From positions 1 to 62,710 of the forward strand of contig CANAQK010000005.1 in the NCBI GenBank assembly GCA_947363605.1: a stretch of DNA of 62,710 nucleotides. Reading direction: 5' to 3'. A program made the position numbers and the translations under genes. The stretch's first letter is position 1; each line of letters starts with the position of its first letter. Under the pieces are notes generated by a model. It searched no databases and had not been told where the DNA came from. It saw only the letters and a list, made by a program, of their open reading frames with translations. Positions 38,570-47,173 of the stretch are shown one piece after another. This stretch comes from an uncultured Clostridia bacterium. GTDB lineage: Bacteria; Bacillota; Clostridia; Oscillospirales; Ruminococcaceae.

Positions 38570-39163
38570 ATGGAAAAAATCCATCTTTCCCAGGTGGTGG
38601 TGGTCGAGGGGAAATATGACCGCTTGCGGCTGAAGCCCTTTCTGGATGCGCTGATTATCCAGACGGACGGGTTCCGCATCTATAAAGATCCGCAGAAGAT
38701 CCGCCTGATCCGGGAAACCGCGCTGCAGCATGGGGTGGTCGTCCTGACCGATTCGGACCGGGCCGGGTTCCAGCTGCGGGGTTTTATCAAAAACATTGCG
38801 GCAGGCGCGGAGATCACCCACCTGTATATCCCGCAGGTACTGGGTAAGGAAAAGCGGAAGGCTGCCCCTGGGAAGGAGAATCTGCTGGGGGTGGAAGGCT
38901 TTTCGGAAGCCGCCCTGAGGGAATTGTTTGAGCAGGCCGGGCTTCTTTCGAGTTCCCCTCCTGCCGTACGGGGGCGGCGGATCACCAAGCAGGATTTTTT
39001 TGCGGATGGGCTGTCGGGCGGGCCGGATGCGGCTGAAAGGCGAGCCCGGCTGATCCGGAAGCTGGGACTTCCCCATTATTTGACAGCGAATGCCCTGCTG
39101 GAACTGCTCAACGCGCGGATGGATTATGAGGGATACCGGGAAATGCTGGAAGAGGAGGGGTGA
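38570..39163 (+). CDS. rnmV: Ribonuclease M5-like toprim protein
   Basis: A 197-aa protein with a toprim fold: Glu13 in VVVEGKYD, and Asp61/Asp63 in LTDSDRAGFQLR. It fits the RNase M5 group, which matures 5S rRNA; the C-terminal part (about 130-197) resembles the DUF4093 tail of Clostridial members. GGAAG precedes the ATG at 38570. It is in the operon with holA and ends 2 bp before the MBOAT gene. Confidence 0.85.
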   Translation: MEKIHLSQVVVVEGKYDRLRLKPFLDALIIQTDGFRIYKDPQKIRLIRETALQHGVVVLTDSDRAGFQLRGFIKNIAAGAEITHLYIPQVLGKEKRKAAPGKENLLGVEGFSEAALRELFEQAGLLSSSPPAVRGRRITKQDFFADGLSGGPDAAERRARLIRKLGLPHYLTANALLELLNARMDYEGYREMLEEEG

Positions 39164-39165
39164 CC

Positions 39166-40458
39166 ATGCCGTTCGATCAGATGCTGTTCCTGTTTTGGTT
39201 TCTGCCTTTGACTCTGGCGCTGTATTGGATTTGCCCCAAACGGGGGAGGACAGCGCTGCTGGCGGCGGCCGGGCTGATCTATTGCGCCCAAGGGATGGCG
39301 GCCTTCCTTCTGGCGGGAGGAGTATTGCTCAGCTTCGGTGCGGGTTTGCTGCTGGAGCGGCTGCGCCCGAAACCTGCGGCGTCCGGGATCCTGCTGGGGG
39401 GGATGGCGCTGCTGTTCTGCCTGGCTGGAGTTCTGGGGCTGCGGAATCCCGTGTTTCCGCTGGGGCTGCCGTTCTGCCTGCTGGCCCTGCTGGCCTATCT
39501 GTGGGATATCCGGCGGGGAAAACTGCGGGCGGAGCGGAATTTCCTGCGGTTTGGCGCGGGGATGCTGTTCTTCCCCAATCTGATCGCCGGCCCGCTGATT
39601 CCCTACCGGCGTTTGGCGGCACAGCTGGATGGGCGCACGCCGGATGTCCGGATGTTTTCGGATGGGATCGCTCTTTTCGTCAAAGGGCTTGGGAAAAAGC
39701 TGCTTTTGGCCGACCCGATGGCCCAGACCTGGCAGGGCGTTCAGGCGATGGGATCGCTTCCTTTGCTGACGGCCTGGACCGGGCTTTTGGCCTATGTGTT
39801 CGGGCTGTATTACCTCTGGTCGGGGTATCAGGATATGGCCAGAGGGCTGGCCCTGATGTTGGGGATCCGGCTGCCGGCGGGATTCCTGCATCCCTATTCC
39901 GCCCGGAGCCTGTCCGGTTTTGTCTGGCGGTGGAACCGGACGGTTACCCGATGGTTCCGGAATTATATATACGTTCCGGTCAGCAGAGGCCGGGTACGGG
40001 GTTTCTATCCGGCGGCAGGGCTGCTCCTGGCGGGTGGGCTGTACGGCGCCTGGCAGGGAACCGGCTGGAATATGCTGGCCTGGGGGCTTTTGATGGGTGT
40101 TTTCCTGCTGGGGGAACGCAGCCTCAAGGGGCTTGGCCGTGTACCGGCCTGGCTTCGGCGGATACTGGCCCTGCTGGCCATTTTATTTGGGTGGACGCTG
40201 ATGCAGGCAGGGAGCCTGGAGGAGTGGATCCGCTTTCTGAGGGCGCTCTGCGGGCAGGAGGGCTTGGCAGACCAGCAAGCGCTTTATCTGCTGAGTTCCA
40301 ATCTGACCACGTTCTTTTTGTGTATACTGGGATTGGGGAATACGTTCTCACGTGTCCGCCGTTATGCGGAGCGCCGGTTCCCCTTCGTTTATGAAAGCGG
40401 GAAAACGCTTTGCGTGCTGGCAGGCCTGGCGGTTTCTCTATGCTATTTAGTACGATGA
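39166..40458 (+). CDS. MBOAT-family membrane protein lacking catalytic His
   Basis: A 430-aa polytopic protein with the layout of AlgI-type O-acyltransferases. The motif WRWNRTVTRWFRNYIYVPV (around 254-272) corresponds to the family's W-H-ISLS-WFRDYLYIPL, but has Asn257 in place of His. The helix AWQGTGWNMLAWGLLMG (295-311) corresponds to the LWHGA-W motif that bears the essential His in AlgI, but has Gln297 (and Met310). So acyl transfer as usually understood is doubtful. GAGGAGG lies 7 bp before the ATG. It is co-transcribed with the next gene, its DHHW-like partner. Confidence 0.82.
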   Translation: MPFDQMLFLFWFLPLTLALYWICPKRGRTALLAAAGLIYCAQGMAAFLLAGGVLLSFGAGLLLERLRPKPAASGILLGGMALLFCLAGVLGLRNPVFPLGLPFCLLALLAYLWDIRRGKLRAERNFLRFGAGMLFFPNLIAGPLIPYRRLAAQLDGRTPDVRMFSDGIALFVKGLGKKLLLADPMAQTWQGVQAMGSLPLLTAWTGLLAYVFGLYYLWSGYQDMARGLALMLGIRLPAGFLHPYSARSLSGFVWRWNRTVTRWFRNYIYVPVSRGRVRGFYPAAGLLLAGGLYGAWQGTGWNMLAWGLLMGVFLLGERSLKGLGRVPAWLRRILALLAILFGWTLMQAGSLEEWIRFLRALCGQEGLADQQALYLLSSNLTTFFLCILGLGNTFSRVRRYAERRFPFVYESGKTLCVLAGLAVSLCYLVR

Positions 40459-40471
40459 AAGGGGGAAAGCC

Positions 40472-41557
40472 ATGCGGAGGCTTCGGATAGCGGTCTTTTG
40501 GGGCTTGATTTTTCTGGTATCGGCGGCTTCCTGCCTGATCCCCCGAGGGGAGAGATCGGGATTCCCAGCGGAAGCCTGGGGGACCGGGACATTCCAGCAG
40601 GAAGCGGAGGAGTGGCTGCGGGAGGGCTTCCCTTTCCGGCAGCAGCTGGCGGAGATGCGTTCCGGGCTGGAGCTGCTTCAGGGCCGCCGGGAAGTAAACG
40701 GGGTGCTGATCGGGAAAAGCCGCCTGCTGGAAAAGACTCCGCCTCTGAACTCGGAAGGGCTGGCAGGCCAGGCGGAGGCATTGAACCGGTTTGCCCGGCG
40801 GTATCCGAAAATGGAGGTGTCGCTGATGCTGGTCCCGACGGCTTCGGCATTTTATCAGGGCGACGTTTCCCTTTATGCGGATACGGCGAATCAGAGCCGG
40901 TATATCCAGGAATGCGCCTCTTTTCTCCATCGGGTCAACATGGTGGATGCCTATGGAGTTATGAGCGCCGCATCCGGGGATTCTCTGTATTACCGGACGG
41001 ATCCCCGCTGGAACAGCTACGGCGCCTATACCGGTTATACCTCCTTGGCGAAAACACTGGGCTTCCGGGCCGTCAGCCCGGAACAGTTCAATATTGAATA
41101 TCCGGTTTCGGACTTTTTGGGTTCACTCTACTATCGGGCCGCCTGGGGAAAACAGTTTGCGGAGCCTATCGCCCTGTATTCCTATGCGGAGTATGAGCCT
41201 GTGGTGGATGTGGAGCGCTGCTTTTTGGCAAAAACGGAAACTTATCGCTCTATTTTCTTCCGGGAGGAGCTGGAGGGGGCGGACCCTCTCCGGGTTTATC
41301 TGGGGGAGGACTGTCCGGTTGTGCGCATCCGGACGAACCGGGATAATGGGAAGCGCCTGCTGGTTTTTTCCGAAGGGACAGCGGACGGGATGATGCAGTT
41401 TCTGCCCCTGCATTATGAAGAGATTGCCCTGGTCGATTTTTCCCAGCTGGGGGAGAAACGCTGGACGGACTATCTGAAGCCCGGGGACTATGCCCAGGCG
41501 TTGTTTGTGTACCAAACGGTTTCCTTCGGAGAGGTGGACCTGGCAGGGATGCTGTAG
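40472..41557 (+). CDS. DHHW-like partner protein with altered motif
   Basis: A 361-aa protein with an N-terminal anchor (about 5-22) and an extracytoplasmic domain. It resembles the DHHW/AlgX-like proteins that work with MBOATs. The signature DHHW-x-xxGAY appears as D177-P-R-W180-N-S-Y-GAY. The second catalytic block, normally containing an Asp-Ser pair, reads LLVFSEGTADG (Ser300-Glu301). A subfamily with DPxW may exist, so loss of activity is an inference. It is 13 bp after the MBOAT gene. Confidence 0.75.
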   Translation: MRRLRIAVFWGLIFLVSAASCLIPRGERSGFPAEAWGTGTFQQEAEEWLREGFPFRQQLAEMRSGLELLQGRREVNGVLIGKSRLLEKTPPLNSEGLAGQAEALNRFARRYPKMEVSLMLVPTASAFYQGDVSLYADTANQSRYIQECASFLHRVNMVDAYGVMSAASGDSLYYRTDPRWNSYGAYTGYTSLAKTLGFRAVSPEQFNIEYPVSDFLGSLYYRAAWGKQFAEPIALYSYAEYEPVVDVERCFLAKTETYRSIFFREELEGADPLRVYLGEDCPVVRIRTNRDNGKRLLVFSEGTADGMMQFLPLHYEEIALVDFSQLGEKRWTDYLKPGDYAQALFVYQTVSFGEVDLAGML

Positions 41558-41601
41558 CTTTTCTGCCGAAAACCTCCTTACAGCTTTCGGCAGAAAAAGC
41601 T
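41556..41601 (+). terminator. Hairpin at the end of the comEC-DHHW operon
   Basis: AGCTTTTCTGCCGAAA pairs with TTTCGGCAGAAAAAGCT, with the gene's stop codon at the edge. A T-run does not follow, so termination is likely but not certain. Confidence 0.6.
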
Positions 41602-41687
41602 TGCGTGCCGAAAAGGAAGCTGATAAAATAAAATGCAGCGGAACGCCCCGGGATTTCACTTCGGGAAATATTAAGGAGGGTAAGACG

Positions 41688-42080
41688 ATGGATAAAGAAT
41701 GGGAAAAATTATATGAAGAGGCAATGAGTGTCTTGAACCCTCGTAATGTTTCAAATAAAATGTGGGTAGGAAGCGTGGCGTCTGCCGTACTCACAAAAAA
41801 AGGTACTATTTACAAGGGTATATGTATTGACACAGATGGCTCTATCGGAATGTGTGCTGAAAGAAATGCTTTATCAGCAATGCTTACATATGGCGAAAGT
41901 GAGATTAAAAAAGTGGTTTCCGTATATAAAGATGGAAATATCATTCCGTCTTGCGGTATTTGCAGAGAATTTATGATGCATTTAGGCGGAGATGTGGAAA
42001 ATATTGAAATTCTATTGGATAAAGAAGGACGGACCATTAAATTGATTGATTTGATGCCCGAATATCCACGATATAAATAA
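41688..42080 (+). CDS. Cytidine deaminase-like protein
   Basis: A 131-aa zinc deaminase of the cytidine/blasticidin-S deaminase group. The active site is CAERNA (Cys56, Glu58) with Cys89 and Cys92 in PSCGIC. This class salvages cytidine or detoxifies nucleoside antibiotics; which one applies cannot be decided here. GGAGGG lies upstream of the ATG. The gene is AT-rich compared with its neighbours, with many AAA/ATA/GAA codons, which suggests recent gain. Confidence 0.88.
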   Translation: MDKEWEKLYEEAMSVLNPRNVSNKMWVGSVASAVLTKKGTIYKGICIDTDGSIGMCAERNALSAMLTYGESEIKKVVSVYKDGNIIPSCGICREFMMHLGGDVENIEILLDKEGRTIKLIDLMPEYPRYK

Positions 42081-42239
42081 ATTCCGGATTGTATGGCCGC
42101 TGAGGAAAAAGCGGCGCCAAAAAAATCCTGCACATAAAAATACACCATGCGAAAACAGCGAATTGACGCGGTTTTGGATATTCCAAAATGCAGAAAAAAC
42201 CTAGAAAAACGCGATTCAAATGTCGTGAGGAAGAAAAGA

Positions 42240-42869
42240 ATGATCTCAGTCGAAATAAAGGGGGTGGAGCTCCGATTTGAAACGGACCCTTCCAATTTTT
42301 CTCCCAATCATATTGATACCGGCACGCGGGCCATGTTGTCCTCCATGGAGTTCCGCGAAGAGGACAAAGTGCTGGATTTAGGCTGCGGCTACGGGGTTGT
42401 CGGGATCCTGGCGGGCAGGCTGATCGGTTGTGAAAAGGTCATCCTGTGCGATGTTTCGGAACGTGCGGTCACGCAGGCCAGGCTCAACGCGGAGCGGAAC
42501 GGTCTTCCGGATCTGGACATCCGGCGGAGCGACGGGTTTTCGCATATACCGGAAAAGGACTTTACGCTGATTTTGTCGAACCCTCCTTACCATACCGATT
42601 TTTCGGTAGCCAAGCGGTTTATCGAGGGCGGGTTCCAGAGACTGGTATCCGGCGGCAGGCTGGTTATGGTGACCAAACGGCTGGACTGGTACAAAAACAA
42701 GCTGATTTCCGTCTTCGGCGGGGTGAAAATCCAGGAGATTGAGGGATACTATGTGTTTACAGCGGAAAAACGCGGTGATCCGGTTCGGAAAAAAGAGAAG
42801 AGGCCGCCCGCGCTTTCTAAGAAATTGCAGCGGAAGCAGCGGAAAAGAACCCGCGCTGCGCCCCTGTAG
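42240..42869 (+). CDS. Class I SAM methyltransferase (RsmC/MTS-like)
   Basis: A 209-aa methyltransferase. Motif I is VLDLGCGYG (about residues 47-55), and the catalytic motif is LSNPPYHTD (about 115-123). The NPPY motif indicates methylation of an amine of adenine or guanine, as in RsmC/RlmG-type rRNA enzymes. The C-terminal tail is strongly basic, fitting RNA binding. I chose the ATG at 42240 after GAGGAAG; the upstream frame is AT-rich and lacks a site. Confidence 0.85.
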   Translation: MISVEIKGVELRFETDPSNFSPNHIDTGTRAMLSSMEFREEDKVLDLGCGYGVVGILAGRLIGCEKVILCDVSERAVTQARLNAERNGLPDLDIRRSDGFSHIPEKDFTLILSNPPYHTDFSVAKRFIEGGFQRLVSGGRLVMVTKRLDWYKNKLISVFGGVKIQEIEGYYVFTAEKRGDPVRKKEKRPPALSKKLQRKQRKRTRAAPL

Positions 42870-42976
42870 TAGAAAAACAGGACGGCGTGACTTCCGGCTT
42901 GGATTTGAAAAAGCATTCGATGAAATCAATCAATAGAGAAAACCCCGGAGAAGAACTCCGGGCCAGGAAAGGATGG

Positions 42977-43534
42977 ATGAATATGGGATGGTGGATTGCA
43001 CTCGGGATCGCTGTGATTCTGGTAATCTGGCTGGCTGGGAGCTATAACTCCTTTATCAAGCTGCGGAATAAGGTGGAAGAGGCTTTTGCTTCGATGGATG
43101 TTTACCTGAAAAAACGGTACGACCTGATCCCGAATTTTGTGGAAACCGTGAAGGGCTACGCCAAACATGAGCAGGAAACCCTTTCGCGGGTGATTGCAGC
43201 CCGGAACGGCGCGGTATCGGCCTCCACCACAGAGGAGCGGCTCGCGCAGGACAACATCCTCCAGGGGACGTTGCGCAGTCTGTTCGCGGTTGCGGAAGCC
43301 TATCCGAACCTGCAGGCGAATACCAATTTCCTGGAGCTCCAGCGTCAGCTTCAGGCGCTGGAAGGGGAAATTGAACGTTCCCGCCGGTTTTATAACGCGG
43401 TTGTCAACCAGTATAATACCAAAATCGAGCTTTTCCCCGGGAATCTGCTGGCAGGTCTGTTCCATTTCAGCCGCAAACCGCTTTACGAGGTCAGCGCGCC
43501 GGAGGAACGTGAAAATGTCAAGGTGCAGTTTTAA
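42977..43534 (+). CDS. lemA: LemA family protein
   Basis: A 185-aa protein with one N-terminal membrane helix (about 5-22) and a long cytoplasmic or peripheral helical domain. Signatures are YNSFIKLRNKVEEAF, KKRYDLIPNFVETVKGY, YNAVVNQYN and the C-terminal EERENVKVQF. LemA function is unknown. The start is either ATG at 42977 or two codons later. It is 21 bp before the DUF2207 gene, a pairing seen in many bacteria. Confidence 0.93.
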   Translation: MNMGWWIALGIAVILVIWLAGSYNSFIKLRNKVEEAFASMDVYLKKRYDLIPNFVETVKGYAKHEQETLSRVIAARNGAVSASTTEERLAQDNILQGTLRSLFAVAEAYPNLQANTNFLELQRQLQALEGEIERSRRFYNAVVNQYNTKIELFPGNLLAGLFHFSRKPLYEVSAPEERENVKVQF

Positions 43535-43555
43535 CGGCGGCGGGGAGGTCTGGAG

Positions 43556-45472
43556 ATGAAAGAGAAGCGGAAAACGGCCCGGATTTTTGCCGGGCTTCTG
43601 CTGTTCCTTCTGGCAGGGCTGTGGATGCTGCCGGCTTCGGCGGAAACAAGGAAACCGGATACGGCCTACAGTACCGAGCTGTATGAGGTAAACGTGACCT
43701 TGTCCGAACAGAATGTCTATCATGTGGAGGAAACCATCCAGGTGGATTTCCATACGGCGCGGCATGGCCTTTACCGCTACATCCCTTATGAAGGGGAGGT
43801 GGAAACGGTTGGGCCGGAGGGGGAACCGGTTTACCGGCGGTACCGGGCGAAAATATCCAACATCCAGGTAGAGGGCTGGCCTTGTTCGGTAAGCTGGGAA
43901 AACGGCAATGCCGTGCTGCGGATCGGGGAGGAGGATTCCACCGTCCGCGGGGAGCAGACCTATCGGATTTCCTTTGACTTCGATGCGGGCGAGGACGGGG
44001 TGGACAGCATGGATCAGATCTACCTGAACCTGATCCCTCAGGGGTGGCAGACCGGGATTTCCAAGGCGCGTTTTTCCCTGACCCTGCCTAAAGAAGTCCC
44101 GGCGGAGGCATTCTCTTTCACGCAGGGCGGCTTTGGCAGTACAGGGGAAACGGATTTCCGGATTACCCAGGAGGGGAGGGTCTGGACGGGGGAATCCTCC
44201 GGCTGGCTTCCGCCTTTTGAAGGGCTGACGGTCCGTGCTGTCGTAGAGGAAGGCTACTTCCAAAACGAACGGGTGCCTGGGCTGTTCCTGCGCCCGCTGG
44301 CCTGGGCGCTTCTGATCCTGCTGCCGGCAGGGATGCTGTTCCTTTACCTGAAAATCGGGCGGGATCCCCGGATCATCCCGGTGATGACGGTGTCCCCTCC
44401 TGCCGGGATGACCAGCGCCGAGGCCGGTGTGGTGATTGATGGGATGGCCAGCCAGAAAGACCTGCTTTCCCTGATCGTCTATTGGGCTTCGAAAGGGCTG
44501 CTGATGATTCAGGAGGAAGGTTCGGATCTGATTTTAACCCGCCGTTCTTCTCTGCCGGGGACCGCCCCGGTTTATGAACGGACCTTGTTCGACGGGCTGT
44601 TCCAAAACGGGGAGCAGGTGAAGCTGTCTGAATTAAAAGGGACGTTTTACCATCGGCTGGCTTTGGCGCTTCAGCTTTTATCCAGGCACTTTTCCCATAG
44701 GAAGGGGAATGCGCTGTATACCAAAGGATCTTTAGGCGGAAGCTGGGCGGCTTTTGCCGCGGGTTTGGCCTGCGCCGGGGTCGGACTTCTGCTGGGAGGC
44801 TGGCTGGCGGTGGCCTCGGCAGGGATTCTGATTGTAGGGGCAGTCGGATTGATTTTGCTGGTGCCGGCTTATGTCGGGCTGATGGGGCTCACCTTCAGCT
44901 GGCATAAAAAAAGCCGGGCGTTCCGCATAGCCGCGCTGGCCGGATGCCTGCTGGCCGGATTGGGCGGAACGGGCACGGCGGCTTTTTTGCTCTGGCGGGA
45001 TACCGGCGCCTGGGGGATTCCGCTGCTGGGAATCGCCGGGGCGGTGGTTTGCGGTGTACTCTGCTGCGTGATGCCGCGCCGTACCGAGCAGTGTGCCCAA
45101 TGGATGGGCGAACTGCTGGGCCTGCGGGAATTTATCCTTTACGCTGAGAAGGAACGCTTGGAGCAGTTGGCCGAGGAGAATCCGGAAAGCTTTTATGAAA
45201 TCCTCCCGTTTGCCTATGTGCTGGATGTTTCGGATGTCTGGTGCAGGCGTCTGGAGGAATTGGCGGTGGAGCCGCCGGACTGGTATCAGACATCTTATGG
45301 TACCCGGGGCTATTTCAACTATCTGGTATTCCGCAGCTGCATGAACCAGATGAGCCAGACCCTGGCTGTCCCGCCTCCGGAAACCAAAGGGAGCAGCGGA
45401 CGCTTCGGGTCGTCTTCAGGCGGCGGTTTCTCCGGAGGAGGCTTTTCCGGCGGCGGCGGGGGAAGCTGGTAA
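43556..45472 (+). CDS. DUF2207 membrane protein
   Basis: A 638-aa protein with a signal-like helix (about 9-30), an extracytoplasmic beta-rich DUF2207 domain (about 35-235), a membrane helix near 250-268, a cytoplasmic region, further helices (about 395-505), and a glycine/serine-rich tail ending GGGGGSW. Partner of LemA; role unknown, probably envelope-related. GGGAGG is near the ATG. Confidence 0.9.
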   Translation: MKEKRKTARIFAGLLLFLLAGLWMLPASAETRKPDTAYSTELYEVNVTLSEQNVYHVEETIQVDFHTARHGLYRYIPYEGEVETVGPEGEPVYRRYRAKISNIQVEGWPCSVSWENGNAVLRIGEEDSTVRGEQTYRISFDFDAGEDGVDSMDQIYLNLIPQGWQTGISKARFSLTLPKEVPAEAFSFTQGGFGSTGETDFRITQEGRVWTGESSGWLPPFEGLTVRAVVEEGYFQNERVPGLFLRPLAWALLILLPAGMLFLYLKIGRDPRIIPVMTVSPPAGMTSAEAGVVIDGMASQKDLLSLIVYWASKGLLMIQEEGSDLILTRRSSLPGTAPVYERTLFDGLFQNGEQVKLSELKGTFYHRLALALQLLSRHFSHRKGNALYTKGSLGGSWAAFAAGLACAGVGLLLGGWLAVASAGILIVGAVGLILLVPAYVGLMGLTFSWHKKSRAFRIAALAGCLLAGLGGTGTAAFLLWRDTGAWGIPLLGIAGAVVCGVLCCVMPRRTEQCAQWMGELLGLREFILYAEKERLEQLAEENPESFYEILPFAYVLDVSDVWCRRLEELAVEPPDWYQTSYGTRGYFNYLVFRSCMNQMSQTLAVPPPETKGSSGRFGSSSGGGFSGGGFSGGGGGSW

Positions 45473-45499
45473 GTTTTTTATTGTGGGAGATGTTACCGG

Positions 45500-45720
45500 T
45501 GAGGGAGCTTCTGTAAAGCTGCAAGTTTTTCGCGGCTGCACCGCTCGGGTACCAAGGTTTCGCCTTGTATTGGAATGCGTGGCCAACGCCGCCCCGCGCC
45601 GGGCGGACGCCTTTCTTTGGCTGCGCCAAAGAAAGGCGTTTGTGTCCTCCGGCGAGCTGGGGGCGGCAACGCCGCGTAAAACAGGTCGGGCGCGGGTGCG
45701 CACCCCCGCAAAACCTCATC
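45500..45720 (+). repeat. GC-rich hairpin element (single copy here)
   Basis: About 220 bp with a perfect 14-bp inverted repeat, ACGCCTTTCTTTGG and CCAAAGAAAGGCGT (45607-45639). The CTTTCTTTGG/CCAAAGAAAG core is close to the R3 stem (ATTTCTTTGG/CCAAAGAAAT). It holds short frames on both strands, none with a ribosome site. Probably an R3-related interspersed element. Confidence 0.55.
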
Positions 45721-45780
45721 CCTTGTGCATCCTGACCAAAATCGGGGCTAAAAGTTTTCGATCTTTTCCGAAACTCCCTC

Positions 45781-45812
45781 TTGCTTTTTTAGGGGGGATC
45801 GTGTAATATAAT
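45781..45812 (+). promoter_or_regulatory. S10 operon promoter
   Basis: TTGCTT (45781-45786) and a -10 region TAATATAAT (45804-45812); spacing is 17 bp to TAATAT and 20 bp to TATAAT. It gives a leader of about 325 nt before rpsJ. Confidence 0.6.
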
Positions 45813-46011
45813 AAGGCAAGACTGCAACAGATATGCGATGAAGCGGGAGGTTGCCGCCCTGAAAGGCGGGTTTTTCCGTGGAGTATGTCCGATTTTAAAC
45901 CGGGCGACTATTGATTCAAAACAAAAACGTAACAGCAATATCCCTGCAGTGGGCAAGCTCTGTCCATGATGCAGATGTGATTGCGTTTGAAGTTATGATT
46001 GAGAACCCTAC

Positions 46012-46046
46012 CCGGAAAAACTGTGAAGTTTTTTCGGTGTTTTTAT
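46012..46046 (+). terminator. Attenuator-like terminator in the S10 leader
   Basis: CCGGAAAAACT pairs with AGTTTTTTCGG around a GTGA loop (46012-46037), followed by TGTTTTTAT. It lies 93 bp before the rpsJ start. With the promoter upstream, it could control operon read-through. Confidence 0.7.
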
Positions 46047-46138
46047 GCCCAAAGGCATGAAACGCACGGGTGCGTGTGATGAATAATACGTCTAGTCCCC
46101 CACAAACAGAAAAGAAATTATTTCAGGAGGCGATGACA

Positions 46139-46450
46139 GTGGCAGTCAAAGAGAAAATCAGAATCAGATTGAAGAGTTACGATGCAACGCTGATCGATGC
46201 AGCAGCAGTCAAGATCGTTGAAACGGCAAAACGTACCGGCGCGCGGGTTTCCGGCCCGATTCCGCTGCCGACCGAGAAGGAAATCGTAACGATTCTCCGT
46301 GCTGTCCATAAGTACAAAGACAGCCGCGAGCAGTTTGAGATGAGAACTCACAAAAGACTTATTGATGTGCTCAGACCGTCCCAGAAAACGGTGGAAGCGC
46401 TTCAGGGTCTGGAACTTCCTGCTGGCGTAGATATCGAAATCAAACTGTAA
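46139..46450 (+). CDS. rpsJ: Ribosomal protein S10
   Basis: A 103-aa 30S protein, also the NusE partner in antitermination. The sequence [14 protein letters not shown] and the [10 protein letters not shown] end are standard. I chose a GTG start at 46139, with AGGAGG 8 bp upstream. An ATG five bases earlier is too close to the site. It is the first gene of the S10-spc-alpha cluster. Confidence 0.96.
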   Translation: MAVKEKIRIRLKSYDATLIDAAAVKIVETAKRTGARVSGPIPLPTEKEIVTILRAVHKYKDSREQFEMRTHKRLIDVLRPSQKTVEALQGLELPAGVDIEIKL

Positions 46451-46522
46451 ATTTCGGTTTGCGCGAACAGGTCACGTTGGCCAAAGAGTCAACCAATAAC
46501 CTAATAGGAGGAGAACTTCATC

Positions 46523-47158
46523 ATGAAAAAAGGAATCATTGGCAAGAAAATCGGCATGACGCAGATTTTCGACGAGAAGGGCAAAGTCATCCCGGTTACG
46601 GTAATCGAGGCTGGCCCTTGCGTTATTGTTCAGAAAAAGACCGTTGAAAGCGACGGCTACAATGCGCTCCAGGTTGGCTTCGGCGATCTGAAGCCGGCAA
46701 AGGTCAACAAACCGATGCAGGGCCATTTCGCAAAAGGCGACGTTGCGGCAAAACGCGTGCTCAAAGAGTTCCGGATGGAAAACGTAGACGATGCAAACGT
46801 CGGCGATATCCTGAAGGCAGACGTCTTCGCAGACGGCGAGATCGTTGACGTAACCGGCACCAGCAAGGGTAAAGGCTTCCAGGGTACCATCAAGCGCTTT
46901 AACAACGCAAGACTGAAGGAAACCCACGGTACCGGCCCTGTCCACCGTCATGCCGGCTCTATGGGCGCCTGCTCCACCCCGTCCCGTATCTTCAAGGGCA
47001 AAGGGATGCCAGGCCACATGGGCAGCGAGCGCGTCACCGTTCAGAACCTGGTGATTGCAAAAGTAGACGCAGAAAATAATCTGATTGCGGTCAAAGGCGC
47101 AGTTCCCGGCCCGAAGGGCGGAACCGTTGTGATCCGCAACAGCGTGAAAAAAGCGTAG
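46523..47158 (+). CDS. rplC: Ribosomal protein L3
   Basis: A 211-aa 50S protein that nucleates assembly and reaches the peptidyl-transferase centre. It begins [17 protein letters not shown] and has the [13 protein letters not shown] segment near the C-terminus, both typical. AGGAGGAG precedes the ATG. It is followed by rplD after 15 bp. Confidence 0.98.
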   Translation: MKKGIIGKKIGMTQIFDEKGKVIPVTVIEAGPCVIVQKKTVESDGYNALQVGFGDLKPAKVNKPMQGHFAKGDVAAKRVLKEFRMENVDDANVGDILKADVFADGEIVDVTGTSKGKGFQGTIKRFNNARLKETHGTGPVHRHAGSMGACSTPSRIFKGKGMPGHMGSERVTVQNLVIAKVDAENNLIAVKGAVPGPKGGTVVIRNSVKKA

Positions 47159-47173
47159 GAAGGAGGAAGCAAC

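Noticed and set aside
39090-40394. Plus-strand frame of 434 codons overlapping the MBOAT gene
   Set aside because: Low-complexity Gly/Ala/Arg-rich translation in a second frame of a membrane-protein gene with a clear start.
42926-44263. Minus-strand frame of 445 codons opposite lemA and DUF2207
   Set aside because: It covers two recognised genes with family motifs and has no start signal.
45911-46060. 49-residue leader peptide gene before rpsJ
   Set aside because: A TTG start without a ribosome site and overlap with a terminator hairpin make it unsafe to list as a gene; kept only as a finding.
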